A DNA stretch of 64,000 nucleotides from Isoetes taiwanensis. Its lineage: Eukaryota > Streptophyta > Lycopodiopsida > Isoetales > Isoetaceae. Positions within the stretch are counted from its first letter, which is position 1, and each line of letters opens with the position of its first letter. The position numbers and the translations under genes were made by a program. Below, piece after piece: positions 42,962 to 53,579 of the stretch. Below the pieces are notes generated by a model that saw nothing but the letters and a program-made list of their open reading frames with translations, made no database searches and was not told the DNA's origin. The stretch is taken from assembly GCA_021234155.1 (NCBI GenBank), contig JAJEKV010000026.1, positions 1,116,001-1,180,000 of the forward strand. The letters are read 5' to 3'.

Positions 42962-44914
42962 CCACACTCTTTACACTCACCCAGAATGCATTCCCTCTTA
43001 TGGTAAGGTTGGAAGCTAGTTTTCTCACATAAGATTCCCTGCCACAGACTTCTTGTGCTACTTATTTTGTATTCAGACGCCCTGCATTCACCATATATGT
43101 CTGACCTGCAAAGCTGACAAGTGCAGCTGCAGCTTTTTGGGTGCTTAGTTCTCATACTATTGAAGCCATCTATTAGCATCTGCATTCTAACATGGTATAT
43201 ACAGCAGCAACTATTGAAGTCCTTTAATTTTACAACAAACCATGGTTTCAGCTTTTCAAACATCCTCTGTTTGATCATAACACTAGGATGTTCCGTCTTG
43301 AATTTCCTGAACAATTGCAACTGCAAGGAAGATAACAAGGTGATCAGCATATTTATTGCACACTACATTTTCCACCACACTAGGCACCACATAGCATATA
43401 TTACAGACATTCATCTTATACCTCATTATTCACCACACTAGGCACCACAAAGCATATAATACATAATTTATTGTACACCATATTTTTCAAAGACTTTGGG
43501 CATCACATAGCATATATTACGTGGACATTCATCTTACACCTCTTTATTCACCACACTAGGCACCACAAAGCATATAATACATAATTTATTGCACACCATA
43601 TTTTTCACCACACTAGGCACCACATAGCATATATTACAAAGATTTATTTTACACCATATTTTTTCACCACACTAGGCACCACATAGAATATATTACAAAG
43701 ATTTATTTTACACCATGTTATTCACCACACTAGGCACCACATAGCATATATTATATCATTTATTTTATACCATTTTATTCACCACACTAGGCACCACAAA
43801 GCGTATATTTATAGCATTTATTTTTCACCATATTTTTCACCACACTAGACACCACATAGCATATATTACAAAGATGTATTTTACACCATGTTATTCACCA
43901 CACTAGGCACCACAAAGCATATATTTACAAAGATTTATTTTACACCACGTGCCTCACCACACTAGGCAAAGCACATATCATATATCACAAAGATTAATAG
44001 GCACCACACACCACGAGCAATCACTAACCACACCAACCACATATCACAAGCAATCACTAACCACATACAACATACCACATTAACAATAAAAATGTGGTGA
44101 AGATGAAGAAATGAAATAACCCCGTGATTCTTCCGGATAGTGAGTGGCATGATCCTCTCTTACATTTCGTTCCAATCTTCGAACTTAACATCCTTTGCAT
44201 TTGAGAGACCCTCTTGTTTTTCGGTCCAAAATTGCTGCACAAGTTCTATGACATAATTGGGAATTGTATCTGCTCTTCTAACTCTTTTGTACAAAACCCA
44301 TTTCCCCCCTTTGCAATCTATCTCTTCCCTCTTCAATTTTGCTTTGGTAAGATTCCTAGGATGAACACCCAGCAGTTTACCAAAACCCCGAAGCACCGAT
44401 GGGGATTAGCACTTTTGGTATTAATGCTTCCTCTTACGGCCATAGCAAGGCAACTACTTTTGGCTGCTAAACTGTCATTGTTGTTAGACTTCTTCACAAG
44501 TTGAATGCAAGCCCTGAGGTTGCTGACCACAATGCTCTTGGCTTGCAAATCTTTCAGCTCTTCACCAAGTACGCTGTCCATTGTGTCATCCTGCAGAAAA
44601 TCTCGTAAAACCTCTTTCTTATCACTGTCAGCCAAGCCTTTAGTGGTGCTATGAAATGAAGATAGCAATTTTAATACCATCCGATGCCTAGTAGAGGCCG
44701 TTCTGGTGGATCCTCCCTCTGCTGATGCAATTTTTGCTAATTCTTCTTTAGCTTCCCTTTTTCTTTTCCTTTGGCGTCTTTTATGATCCCGTTCTTGTTC
44801 TGGAGTTCTCTTTCTCTTACCTGTGCTCCGTTTCGAGATTTTAGGCAGATTTGCTTCCAAATTAAATGATTCAAAGTATGAACCGGATTGATCCACAACC
44901 GGATTAAGCGCCAT
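42962..44914 (-). pseudogene. E1 transposase-like protein, N-terminal part
   Basis: The ATG at 44,914 lies about 275 bases inside the E1 right end. Pieces: a very basic stretch (KRTPEQERDHKRRQRKRKRE); SNLRACIQLVKKSNNNDSLA, matching the E2 block NIREGLQEVKQANSNDK; RNLTKAKLKREEIDCK and RRADTIPNYVIELVQQFW (44,350-44,200) after a frame change; an intron-like interval holding the CACCACA array; then from about 43,327 FRKFKTEHPSVMIKQRMFE, FNSCCCIYH, SCTCQLC and ILGECKECG, where E3 interrupts (42,961). The Cys clusters suggest zinc binding. Homology with E2 exons 1 and 2 is clear throughout. The remainder is at 36,079-37,594. Confidence 0.75.
43373..43990. repeat. 58-bp tandem array with CACCACA motif, 11 units
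   Basis: CACCACACTAGGCACCACA starts at 43,373, 43,431, 43,549, 43,606, 43,665, 43,723, 43,780, 43,838, 43,896 and 43,955, with a degenerate unit near 43,489. The period is 57-60 bases. Each unit contains two CACCACA copies (TGTGGTG inverse) and a CATATATTACAAAGATTTATTTTACACCA-like body. The array lies in an intron-like gap of the E1 transposase gene, 1.2-1.8 kb from the E1 right end. Confidence 0.92.
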
Positions 44915-44974
44915 AGCCGTGTGCTTCAGGAAAGGCGCGGGTGGGTCGTGGGTTTAGAAATCGGTTCGGTGGAG

Positions 44975-45028
44975 ATTGGAATGGGACGGGTGGCGTAGGA
45001 AATTGGAATGGGACGGGTGGCGTAGGAA
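44975..45028. repeat. 27-bp direct tandem duplication
   Basis: ATTGGAATGGGACGGGTGGC and seven further bases are repeated exactly at 44,975 and 45,002. It lies between the E1 transposase start and the right end, so a subterminal or promoter position. Confidence 0.85.
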
Positions 45029-45163
45029 TCGGGTTGTTGCATTTCAAGAAATGATTGAATCCGGGCAGTACATGCACTAGGTGCCAAACAAACATTTAAA
45101 ATCGCACCACAAATTTGATATCTCCCACCACATTTTTAGGGGGGGCAGGGGGGACACCCAGGG

Positions 45164-45193
45164 TGTTCCACTACAACATGCTTTCACCCATAT
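45164..45193. repeat. E1 right terminal inverted repeat and target copy
   Basis: 26 bases ending CATGCTTTCACCC at 45,189, a perfect inverted match to 11,263-11,288. The next bases ATAT (45,190-45,193) correspond to ATGT at the left side. Beyond them the Helitron helicase reading frame resumes (minus strand, IPVIENNAGLH). Confidence 0.85.
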
Positions 45194-48100
45194 GTAGCCC
45201 AGCATTATTTTCAATTACAGGGATCTGAAATAGGGAATGTGTCGTTCGCCCGCCTGCATATAATCGAGCTGCGAGTGCCGTTGTACCACATGGAAGGACT
45301 ATGCCTCTGTTGCTGCGTATGAGAAAGCATATGCATTTCAAAACAAATGTTTTCCCTGTGCCAGCTTTTCCATCTACAAATATAGGGCCATTGCTTACAG
45401 GAGATTCCAACCATTGTTTTATGAAATGAAATATTTCTAGCTGGTTATCATTCATCATACTTGACATTCGAAGCATAGATTCTAGGTACGATGCGTGGTC
45501 AGAAAATTTTGCTAGCTCGTGCATCACATCTCTACCAATACGATGTTGCATTGTAGCCCAAATGCCATGATGTTAGTCCCATGTTGAACGAGAATATTAT
45601 TGACTAAGTGCAGAGATTCATTGAATGCAATTACATCATCATTTGGATATTCGTCTAATAAGTCAAGGCTCATAGGCACCTGAAACTTGGTCCATAAATC
45701 GACTGCTGGTCCCTGATCAAGTATTAACATGGCAAAAAGAAAACGTAGCTGCGTAGGACTCAATGATAGAGAAGTTGCCTCTTCAATAACTAGCATTGCT
45801 TCATTGTGTGCCGCAAGCAAACCCCCCGCTTCTGCAGCCTGTTGATATGTCTCATAAGTTTGATCATTAACCCTCTTTAATTCATCCCACGTCCTGGCTG
45901 GACGGTGCAACAAAATTTGTCTTAAGTAGGACGCCTCGCCGACCTTAGGTAATAGTAAACGTATTCTACATACTAATGGTTGTCTAATCCTTTTCTTCAC
46001 GATGCTTCGTGTAGTTCCTTCTTGCTCTTGTTCTACATATGATCCAGATTAAAGGGTGTTAACGTATATTGTTCGTAGTATTGAATATAAGTAAGCGTAT
46101 CGAATACATGATCAAGCGGTCGTAAGAAGTATCGGTCCAACAATGATCTTGTATTCGGTCGCAACAGATGCAAAGGTAGACATTTAACAGCAGGGGACTT
46201 GTTCGTTATGTCGTATGACATTATTCTCCAAGATGCCTCCATGGCCGAAAGGTATCGTGCCTTTAAGTACTCACGTATCTCATCTCTAGGAACTGATGCA
46301 GTAGTATGCGTCTGCGGAATGTTTTCAGAGCAATGACCTGTATTGAGATTTGTATGCTCAACACTCGCTTGTGTATCTCGTGTGATCGGAACTCTCTGCT
46401 GATCAAGGCCCGATGACGTCTCCGTGTTTGTATGCCTCTCTTGAGTAATTTGAAATCTTGCAGTATCAAAGCCCTTATATATGTAACCATAGAGATAAGA
46501 GAAGACATGCACGGTGGATGCGACGTCAACCATAATATGGCAATCGAATTCATGTAGCAAGAATGCATTATATGGAACTACCCACGCGTCATCTACACTC
46601 CTCCTCCTATATTGCACGTACCCTTTCGAGTCAAGGTGCGTCGTTGGATTAACTAGCTTTGGATAGTTATAGCAGCAAGAAGCACCATGTGGGGAGCATC
46701 TATTAGAATGTCTATGAATCATAAATTTTTGGACCTGCGCTCGAATAATCGGATCACTTGGTAGTTCTGCAGATATAATTTCATCAACACATTCTATTGG
46801 TATATCTGGTTCGGTACGTAACACAAGATGCGAATGTGGTAATCCTCGCTTCTGAAACTCTACTATTGTTATTATATATGATACCCGCTGAAAGAATTTA
46901 TGCAATAATTCTTTTAGGCGTTGCAACCTTCCATGAATACATCGGACAATAGTGATAGGTATATCAGAAGCATTTTGTCCAGGCCCAAGGGCAGCCCTTA
47001 TTTCTGGCCAATCCATGTTTGTCGTCGTCATTGTAATGAATAGAGTTGACCGGCCTTTTGACCTAGACAATGCCAACGCATCAGCAACCTGTACAGAGCA
47101 CCACCTTTGACAACCCAAGAATGACGAAGGAAGGATAACATCATTTTGATTGTCATTTTCTCGCTCAGAGTAATCCTCATCGTATTGAATCCTCCTATTC
47201 CTGAAGGCGGAAGTCCTAAAGTAATTTAGTCGTGCGTCCTCAACTCTTGAATACATATCAACGAGATACTCCCCACATAAACGGCCAGCTGAAGGAACCT
47301 ATCCTCATGCAAGATTCTTGCTCTGTGCCATTGTATTTGCGTGAGACCGTATTCATTCCTAAGACCCCACCCTGGTGTACCATGCGGAAATAGTAGTGGA
47401 TATTGCAAAGGTTCATACACGGGATCAAGAATATTCATAAACATCGGTTCACCCGCATTTCGAGCCCAAAAGCCCGCAACTCGGGATGCAATATCAGCGG
47501 TATTGCTAACCTCTGCAATTGCCGCTATTTCATCGCTCCCAATTATTCCCTCAACTGTAATATATGCCGAAGGCATATGCACACTCCCCATAGTTCGAAG
47601 GTGTCTAATAAATGGATTTGCTCGATCGAGAATTGAACCAATGGTTGCAACCCACTGAAAGGGCACACCATGAAGTCCTGCCTGCACATAACGTTGTGAA
47701 TCGTCATATATATACCAGTGTATGGGATTTCCAGTATCTCTTGTTGGAAGCAATCGATGATACGTACGACCCATGATCGTCACTGATGAAAGGAAGTCCA
47801 AGTTGACAAACTCTCCATCAACACCAAGCACGCTGAAGCAAAATAGTCTATTTATCTTTCTACATACTCCATTGAAACCCGGCATGTTATATAAATTAAC
47901 CAATGCATCAGGCAAGGAAGGTAACTGCGGGAGCAACCACTTTCCCTTATTACAACAAAACCCATTTTGTTCAACATTCAACAATGGAATATGGCAATAC
48001 GTGCATCGTTTATTCCATGTGTGCATCGTGAACGTTCGATTAATTGCTGTTCTCATATGTTGTGCACGAGCCTGCCAATGTGCAAGCACCCTTGACACTG

Positions 48101-48368
48101 AGTCGTCCTCCATACTACCTGCTTGCATCTCGATACGGCTAGATGTCGTGCCTGCAGCAGCTATATTTGTGTGACGTCCTCTGTCCATTAGACGTATACG
48201 ATCCCTTTCTTCATCAGGCAAGTTCGCATAACACTCTCTTCGAATATGGCGTACTTCACCTCTGTCCTCCTCAGCTAACCTTGCATACCATCCTACTCTG
48301 TACGTGTTATGATCACCCGCAATTGCCGATGAGTCATTGACCAACTCGTCTGCATTGGTCGTTAACAC
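45190..48368 (-). pseudogene. Helitron Rep/helicase, N-terminal and Walker A half
   Basis: Minus-strand pieces: 48,368-47,226 (upstream domain ending in an LDPVYEPLQYPLLFPHG block), 47,256-46,033 (Rep: FITMTTTNMDWPEI, the HUH motif in FQKRGLPHSHLVL, and SYLYGYIYKGFD with the two candidate catalytic Tyr, although the usual Lys residues beside them are changed), 46,000-45,524 (helicase N-terminal region) and 45,551-45,190 (Walker A DGKAGTGKTFVL, then ALAARLYAGGRTTHSLFQIP). Together these initiate rolling-circle Helitron transposition. Frame changes at about 47,240, 46,010 and 45,535, and the E1 insertion after NAGLH, make it non-functional. The continuation is at 10,094-11,255. Confidence 0.9.
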
Positions 48369-48369
48369 G

Positions 48370-50310
48370 TTCAGAGTTGGAACAGATCTTTTTGTTCCAT
48401 CTCCAGGTTATCCCTCGTGTAACTCCCCAACTCTAGCCGTGAAGGAGGATTCACGTAAATTTGCATAGCGTTCCCTTCGCCTAGGACGCACTTCCGCCCT
48501 GCCTTCCTCACTCAATCTAGCATACCAGCTCGAGTTACAGCTATTCTGCTCACCTCCAACTATCGGTGACTCCTCAAGTAGTTCGCCTTCACTAGCAGAC
48601 GGAACATTTGCACTTGGAGCAAATTCGTTTACCCTAAGTTCATTTGTTCCATCTCCATGTATGTTTGTTCCATGTCCATTCAGAGTTGGAACAGTTCTTT
48701 TTGTTCCATCTCCAGGTGACCCCTCATGTAACTCCCTAACTCCAGCCGCGAAGGAGGATTCACGTAAATTTGCATACCGGATTTCCTTAAGCCACGACGC
48801 CTTCCGCCCTGCCTTCCTCACTCAATCTAGCATACCAGCCCGAGTTACAGGTATTCTGCTCACCTCCAACTACCGGTGACTCCTCGAGTAGTTCGCTTTC
48901 ACTAGCAGATGGAACATTTGCACTTGGAGCAAATTCGTGTACCCTAAGTTCATTTGTTCCATCTACATGTATGTTTGTTCCATGTCCATGTATGTTTACC
49001 ATTCCAGGTTGAGACTGTCCTGCTCGATGTCCACTCCTAGCACGAGCTACATCTCGAGCAGCTTCACGCAAATTTCTATATCGCTCTATTTGCCTACGTC
49101 GGTCGCACCTCATCCCTGCCTTCCTCACTCGAACTAGCATACCATCCTGATCTATACGTACTCTGTTGGCCTCCAACTACTGGTGACCCATCGTGTAACT
49201 ACCTTTCAAATGTAGGTAGGACATCCAGGCTTGAAATAGAGTCACTTATCCTAACCCCAGCCGCGAAGGAGGATGTAAATTTGCATACCATTCCCTTCGC
49301 CTACGACGCACTTCATCCCTGCCTTCCTCACTCAATCTAGCATACCAGCTCGAATTACAGGTATTCTGCTCACCTCCAACTACCAGTGACTCCTCGGGTA
49401 GTTCGCTATCACTAGCAGACGGAACATTTGCACTTGGAGCAAATTCGTCTACCCTAAGTTCATTTGTATATAAAGGAGCTCTGTCTAATTCGCTAGCTCT
49501 CCTAGGTTGACGTTGTATTGGTTGTCGTCTCGCTCTCTCACGTACCACCTCTCGAGCTACCGGTGACTCCTCGAGTATGTTTGTTCCATGTCCATGTATA
49601 TTTACCATTCCAGGTTGAGACTATCCTACTCGATGTCCACTCCTAGCACGAGCTACATCTCGAGCAGCTTCACGCAAATTTCTATATCGCTCTATTTGCC
49701 TACGTCGCACCTCATCCCTGCCTTCCTCACTCGAACTAGCATACCATCCTGATGTATACGTACTCTGTTGGCCTCCAACTACTGGTGACCCATCGTGTAG
49801 GTAGGACATCCAGGCTTGAAATAGAGTCACTTATCCAGCCGCGAAGGAGGATTCACGTAAATTTGCATACCGTTCCCTTCACCTACGACGCACTTCATCC
49901 CTGCCTTCCTCACTCAATCTAGCATACCAGCTCGAATTTCAGGTATTCTGCTCACCGCCAACTACCAGTGACTCCTCGTGTAGTTCACTATCACTAGCAG
50001 ACGGAACATTTGCACTTGGAGCAAATTCGTCTACCCTAAGTTCATTTGTATGTAAAGGAGCTCTGTCTAATTCGCTAGCTCTCCTAGGTTGACGTTGTAT
50101 TGGTTGTCGTCTCGCTCTCTCACGTACCACCTCTCGAGCAGCATCACTCAAACTTGCATGCCGCTCACGCTCCAACTGTTGATTCCTCCCCCTATAATCT
50201 ATTGTTGGTAGAGCACGAGGGGTCTCCCCTATCTGTCCAGCTAGACGTCGTCTAGCACGATCTCTTGCCATTGCTCGCAAATTTGCATATCGTCCTATCC
50301 TTCTCGATTC
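48370..50310 (-). pseudogene. Helitron N-terminal repeat region (Arg-rich repeats)
   Basis: Minus-strand frames contain repeated phrases such as WYARLSEEGRAEVRPRRRE, RYANLRESSF and NELRVDEFAPSANVPSASDS. The DNA segment beginning GCATACCAGC and including CAGACGGAACATTTGCACTT recurs at about 48,518, 48,829, 49,338 and 49,920. The Arg/Tyr/Ala-Asn-Leu-rich units of roughly 20-25 residues resemble the STPR-type repeats described in some DNA-binding and Helitron proteins; that is an inference. An Arg-rich opening (MESRRIGRYANLRAMARDRA) lies near 50,310. Frameshifts and stops separate the pieces, and the repeats have probably recombined. Confidence 0.6.
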
Positions 50311-50479
50311 CATGTGGTTCTCAATTGGGCTCAATGTGTTATCATCCATATTCAATGCAAATTCTATTACGACACACAATGATACAGAAGAAGACTTACA
50401 TGTTTGTCTCATCCAAGAATACCTTCCCTCGGATAGATAGCAATGAGATTGGGAGTCTGCAATTAGGATCAAAGGAATC

Positions 50480-50970
50480 GCATTTGTTAACGTAGTTCAT
50501 CATCATGCATTCTATGACACAACTCATAATTCATAGCATCTAATGTATCATATAGGATGTCCATAGTAATGGCACGATTATCTTATAAGATGTCGATAGT
50601 AATGGCATGATTTTATAATTATCCCATAGTATATACCATAGGTAATGAGTTTATTGTAACGAAAATATATCAAGAGCATATAACGACTGGCAAGGAAAAA
50701 GTATCTTATAATATGTTCACAATTTAGCTCACAACATATACCTCATATAATGTGTTTATTGCGATGGAATTATGTTGATAGTATATTATGCCTCACAAGG
50801 ATTATCTAATTATTATAATGGCGTAATCCACAATTCATCTCACAGTATATACTTATTATAACAAATATATATTGAGAGCATATTACGTCTCGCAAGGAAA
50901 AAGCATCCTATAATATGTCCATGGCAATGGCATTATCATCTAGTTATCATAAGCACATAACATGATCGAG
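50480..50970. other. AT-rich interval, no gene
   Basis: No coding feature. Phrases like ATGTCCATAGTAATGGCA and CATATAATGTG..TTATTG recur loosely. It separates the Helitron repeat region from two upstream open frames on the same strand. Confidence 0.4.
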
Positions 50971-50974
50971 TCAT

Positions 50975-51382
50975 CTACATCTCTCCCTCTAATACTGCCG
51001 ACCTTACAACATCACTAGCCTCAACAATTTGCAATAATCGGTGGAGACGCGTTAATTGCGCCGTGAGCCTTTTAACACTGATCGAAAGAGTGATATAATC
51101 CTTAGATATTTTATCTAGCTCTTCAGAAAGCCTATTCACCTGTTCTCGAAACTTCCTTGCCATCACTGGAGGAGCACGTTTCCTATGCGATGCTATGTGC
51201 ACAGCGATTTGGTTCCGTCTATACTTGCGAAGGGTTCCCTTCCTGACAGTCATCACAGATACCTTGCAACTGTTCTGATTATTATTCAAATCTGCATTCA
51301 TATCGTGAACAGTTAGAGACTCGTCAGTCCCATTACCCAGGTCAACTTTAGCTGCAATGGTCTGCTCAACCAATTCTGCCAT
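50975..51382 (-). CDS. Uncharacterised 135-aa protein or exon upstream of the Helitron
   Basis: An intact frame from ATG 51,382, preceded by TTTAGTAG (acceptor-like). It reads MAELVEQTIAAKVDLGNGTD, then a basic part (MTVRKGTLRKYRRNQIAVHI) and a heptad-like helix (REQVNRLSEELDKISKDY, VKRLTAQLTRLHRLLQIV). This suggests a DNA-binding or dimerising coiled-coil protein. No family is recognised. It lies between the Helitron repeat region and the 119-aa frame on the same strand, so it may be an accessory exon of the Helitron transcript. Confidence 0.5.
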   Translation of the reverse strand: MAELVEQTIAAKVDLGNGTDESLTVHDMNADLNNNQNSCKVSVMTVRKGTLRKYRRNQIAVHIASHRKRAPPVMARKFREQVNRLSEELDKISKDYITLSISVKRLTAQLTRLHRLLQIVEASDVVRSAVLEGEM

Positions 51383-51514
51383 CTACTAAAATGCAAGACA
51401 TAAAAAACAAAAATCAAAATAGATCCAAACATGCAATAGATCCAAACATTAACGTGATGTTAACATCGATATTAAATTAAACAAAGGTACATTCAATAAT
51501 TCAAGTCTGTTCAA

Positions 51515-51874
51515 TTACTGACGATGGGATAAGATGTCACTAAATATCCCAACTTCAATCCTACCATCCACCATTTCAGTCTCCACTCTGAAGATACCTG
51601 CAGGACCAATGGAGCCACAACCCATGTACTTCTCAAGATAATAGGATATGGCGCCTAAAGGGTAATTTGTTTCGATTACTTCTACTTTGTTGAGCAAGGA
51701 GCTAGTCAGAAAACGTTCCACAGCTAAAGTATCAAAAAGAAACTCCGAGGATCCATGGATCCAACCACATTCCACATGGTATAACTCATCTCCCTTTACT
51801 TTAATCGTTACATATAGAAATTTTTTAATCTTAGATGTCATCATAACCACGGCCTCCGGCAATGGCTTGCCCAT
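51515..51874 (-). CDS. Uncharacterised 119-aa protein or exon with upstream promoter
   Basis: The ATG at 51,874 is directly preceded by a splice acceptor (CTAATTTCAG). The frame reads MGKPLPEAVVMMTSKIKKFL, YVTIKVKGDELYHVECGW, then VEVIETNYPLGAISYYLEKY and ends at a TAA (51,515). Uninterrupted and balanced in composition, but not recognised. An internal CAG/GTATCT near 51,602 could be a donor joining it to the exon at 51,382. An upstream leader exon and TATA-like box (52,088-52,165) point to a spliced minus-strand transcript that starts here and may feed the Helitron genes downstream. Confidence 0.55.
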   Translation of the reverse strand: MGKPLPEAVVMMTSKIKKFLYVTIKVKGDELYHVECGWIHGSSEFLFDTLAVERFLTSSLLNKVEVIETNYPLGAISYYLEKYMGCGSIGPAGIFRVETEMVDGRIEVGIFSDILSHRQ

Positions 51875-52087
51875 CTGAAATTAGCAGACACTATTAACTC
51901 ACAGAGCAAGGAATATTCAAACAGTTTGAACTTAGTAAAGGATTCAAAGTAAGTGGTAATAGTATACATGAAATATTAGTGTAGATCTTAATGGAGATAC
52001 ATAATGTACTTATAGAATGGTCAAGAGAAGGGAATCAGAAATATAGAATGTAAGGAGCAAGAAGAACATCGCAAAGGATTGATTACC

Positions 52088-52165
52088 TTAGAAGTAGGAG
52101 CAGAGCGACCCAAAGGAGTTCGAGTTGTGTTTGAACGTTTGAGGATGCATTCTATTTATATGCCA
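52088..52165 (-). promoter_or_regulatory. TATA-like box and non-coding first exon
   Basis: On the minus strand GGCATATAAATAGAATGC (TATA-like, about 52,145-52,162) is followed by a C-rich leader and, near 52,088, a donor (TCTAAG/GTAATC). The matching acceptor lies at the ATG 51,874. The arrangement is that of a plant gene with a leader intron. Confidence 0.5.
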
Positions 52166-52207
52166 ACAATACGTGCACGTTTTTGTAAAACTAAAACACC
52201 ACGAGTG

Positions 52208-52315
52208 CACATGCAAATATCTTAAATCCGATATCTATATGATTATAGTGAAACATTTGCACATGCAAATATCTTAAATCCGATATCTAAATGATTATAT
52301 GATTATAGTGAAACA
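52208..52315. repeat. Direct duplication of about 52 bp
   Basis: GCACATGCAAATATCTTAAA followed by TCCGATATCTA.ATGATTATA occurs at 52,208 and again at 52,259, the second copy with an extra ATGATTAT. It lies upstream of the TATA-like box. Confidence 0.8.
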
Positions 52316-53039
52316 TTATCTGATACCTACGTGATAATAGTGATATATAAAGGTAATTGTAATGATGTGAAACAATAATGGGCCGAATTGGGAATTATTA
52401 GCAAGTTGCCACATCATCGTTGCAGTCATTAAAAAGGCACCTCATAATGATGTAATAATGGTGCATTTATTGGCTCCAGCATATCGGACTAAAATTTGGA
52501 GCACAAACTGGCAGATTGGAGTGGTAAAGCTTAGAAATCAATGGGTTTACTTTCCTTTTTAATTTCGGGAGAATTTCCTTTTATTTGGAGATCGTATTAT
52601 TCCGGATCGCTATTTCGATGGGAGCTGTTAGTCCCAGTTTCGATGTGCAGGCATGTTGCTTGTGGATTTCAGAGCCTTAAGAGCCTTAAATCACTGTACA
52701 GACTTGCTGAGGTGCTATCTTTTCCTCTGCATAGCTTCGGGAAGCTCTTCGGAGGGCAGAGGCAGCCATGGCCATACTAAGGGTCGGCTGCACATCTTTC
52801 TTTGTCATATCCGGCTCCTTTTTCTCAACTGACCCAAATCCTGGAGGCGTATGCCATTTCAGGTTTCAGGCTTTTTTTGCATAGTGGAGTTTTGATGTAT
52901 ACTCAGCCGATAACCACCAAAATTACTCCTTTCAAATTGCCTTGTTTATGGGTCACAGGTTGGAATTCGTCTTTGCATTACAGTCAATTGAAAGCAAAGT
53001 TCAGGGTTGCTTCTGCAATTTTTTCTTATTTGGAGTGCT

Positions 53040-53575
53040 CAGCATTGCTTATACGACCTTCTTATGGAATGGGAAGCCACAAATGATTCACGGCTAGTTC
53101 CTCAAGTTCTTTCATTAGAGAATGTGCATCAGTATGAGATTGATCAGAAGGAATGGCTTTGGAAAGAAGATGTTGCATCTAGATGTCAATTTCAAAAAAT
53201 TAGTAAACCTGCAGCTTTGGACTTGCTTGCAAATGCGCATATTTTAGTAACAGGGGATTCTCGGGTTAGATTTTTGGTTGTTTGAAAGTACTCTTACCAG
53301 AGGTGCAAACAGTAAAGGCTAAGCTATTTAAGCACCACAGTAATTATGGGCACAGGATTCCAGAACATGGAATATGGATCGAGTTTGTTTGGGCTCCTTA
53401 TGTTGATAATGTCACTACTTTGTTATCACAGTTAGATCCTGATCTTGTTATCATGGGCACAGGATTGTGGCATATGTTTCATGTAACAAATGCTTCTGAT
53501 TATGGCGACTCTTTGCAGAACAAACGATGCTATGGCGATGTAAGATACTGTTTATTTCATATATATAGATAAACT
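53040..53575 (+). pseudogene. SGNH/PC-esterase-like protein fragment
   Basis: The frame reads QKEWLWKEDVASRCQF, ALDLLANAHILVTGDSRVR (GDS, block I of SGNH esterases), then LFKHHSNYGHRIPEHG, IEFVWAPYVDNVTTLLSQL, DPDLVIMGTGLWHMFH and NASDYGDSLQ. This order resembles plant PC-esterase/TBL-type or CAS1-like O-acetyltransferase proteins, which act in the Golgi; the assignment is by motif only. A 1-base loss near 53,282 breaks the frame between FLVV and KVLLPEVQ. The first exon is not clear and no C-terminal Asp-x-x-His block was found, so it is a fragment. Confidence 0.45.
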
Positions 53576-53579
53576 ACAA

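Larger units (their letters stand above)
11263..45189. mobile_element. E1: 33.9 kb TIR DNA transposon inserted in Helitron helicase
   Basis: The element is bounded by 26-bp identical inverted repeats and interrupts a Helitron helicase between its Walker A half (right) and Walker B half (left), both on the minus strand. From the right end it encodes a transposase-like protein on the minus strand (44,914 down to 36,079). From the left end plus-strand exons encode a WGPK segment, a coiled coil, an FCP1-like domain and a C48-like peptidase. It contains E2 (9.3 kb) and E3 (5.4 kb); without them it is about 19.3 kb. The 4-bp target site, imperfect here (ATGT/ATAT), is supported by perfect 4-bp duplications at E2, E3 and a related MITE. 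Superfamily is uncertain; Sola elements are known for 4-bp duplications and are one candidate. Confidence 0.8.

Noticed and set aside
43373-43990. Regular 58-bp array considered as a CRISPR
   Set aside because: Units are adjacent with no unique spacers, the context is a plant transposon, and there are no cas genes.
45164-45189. CACTACAA inside the E1 repeat considered as a CACTA-transposon end
   Set aside because: It points away from the element interior and lies 4-5 bases inside the shared repeat, with no 3-bp duplication. The repeat and the helicase frame instead place the ends at GGGTG/CACCC.
46263-46568. 101-aa frame inside the Rep region
   Set aside because: Shadow of the Helitron Rep coding in another frame.
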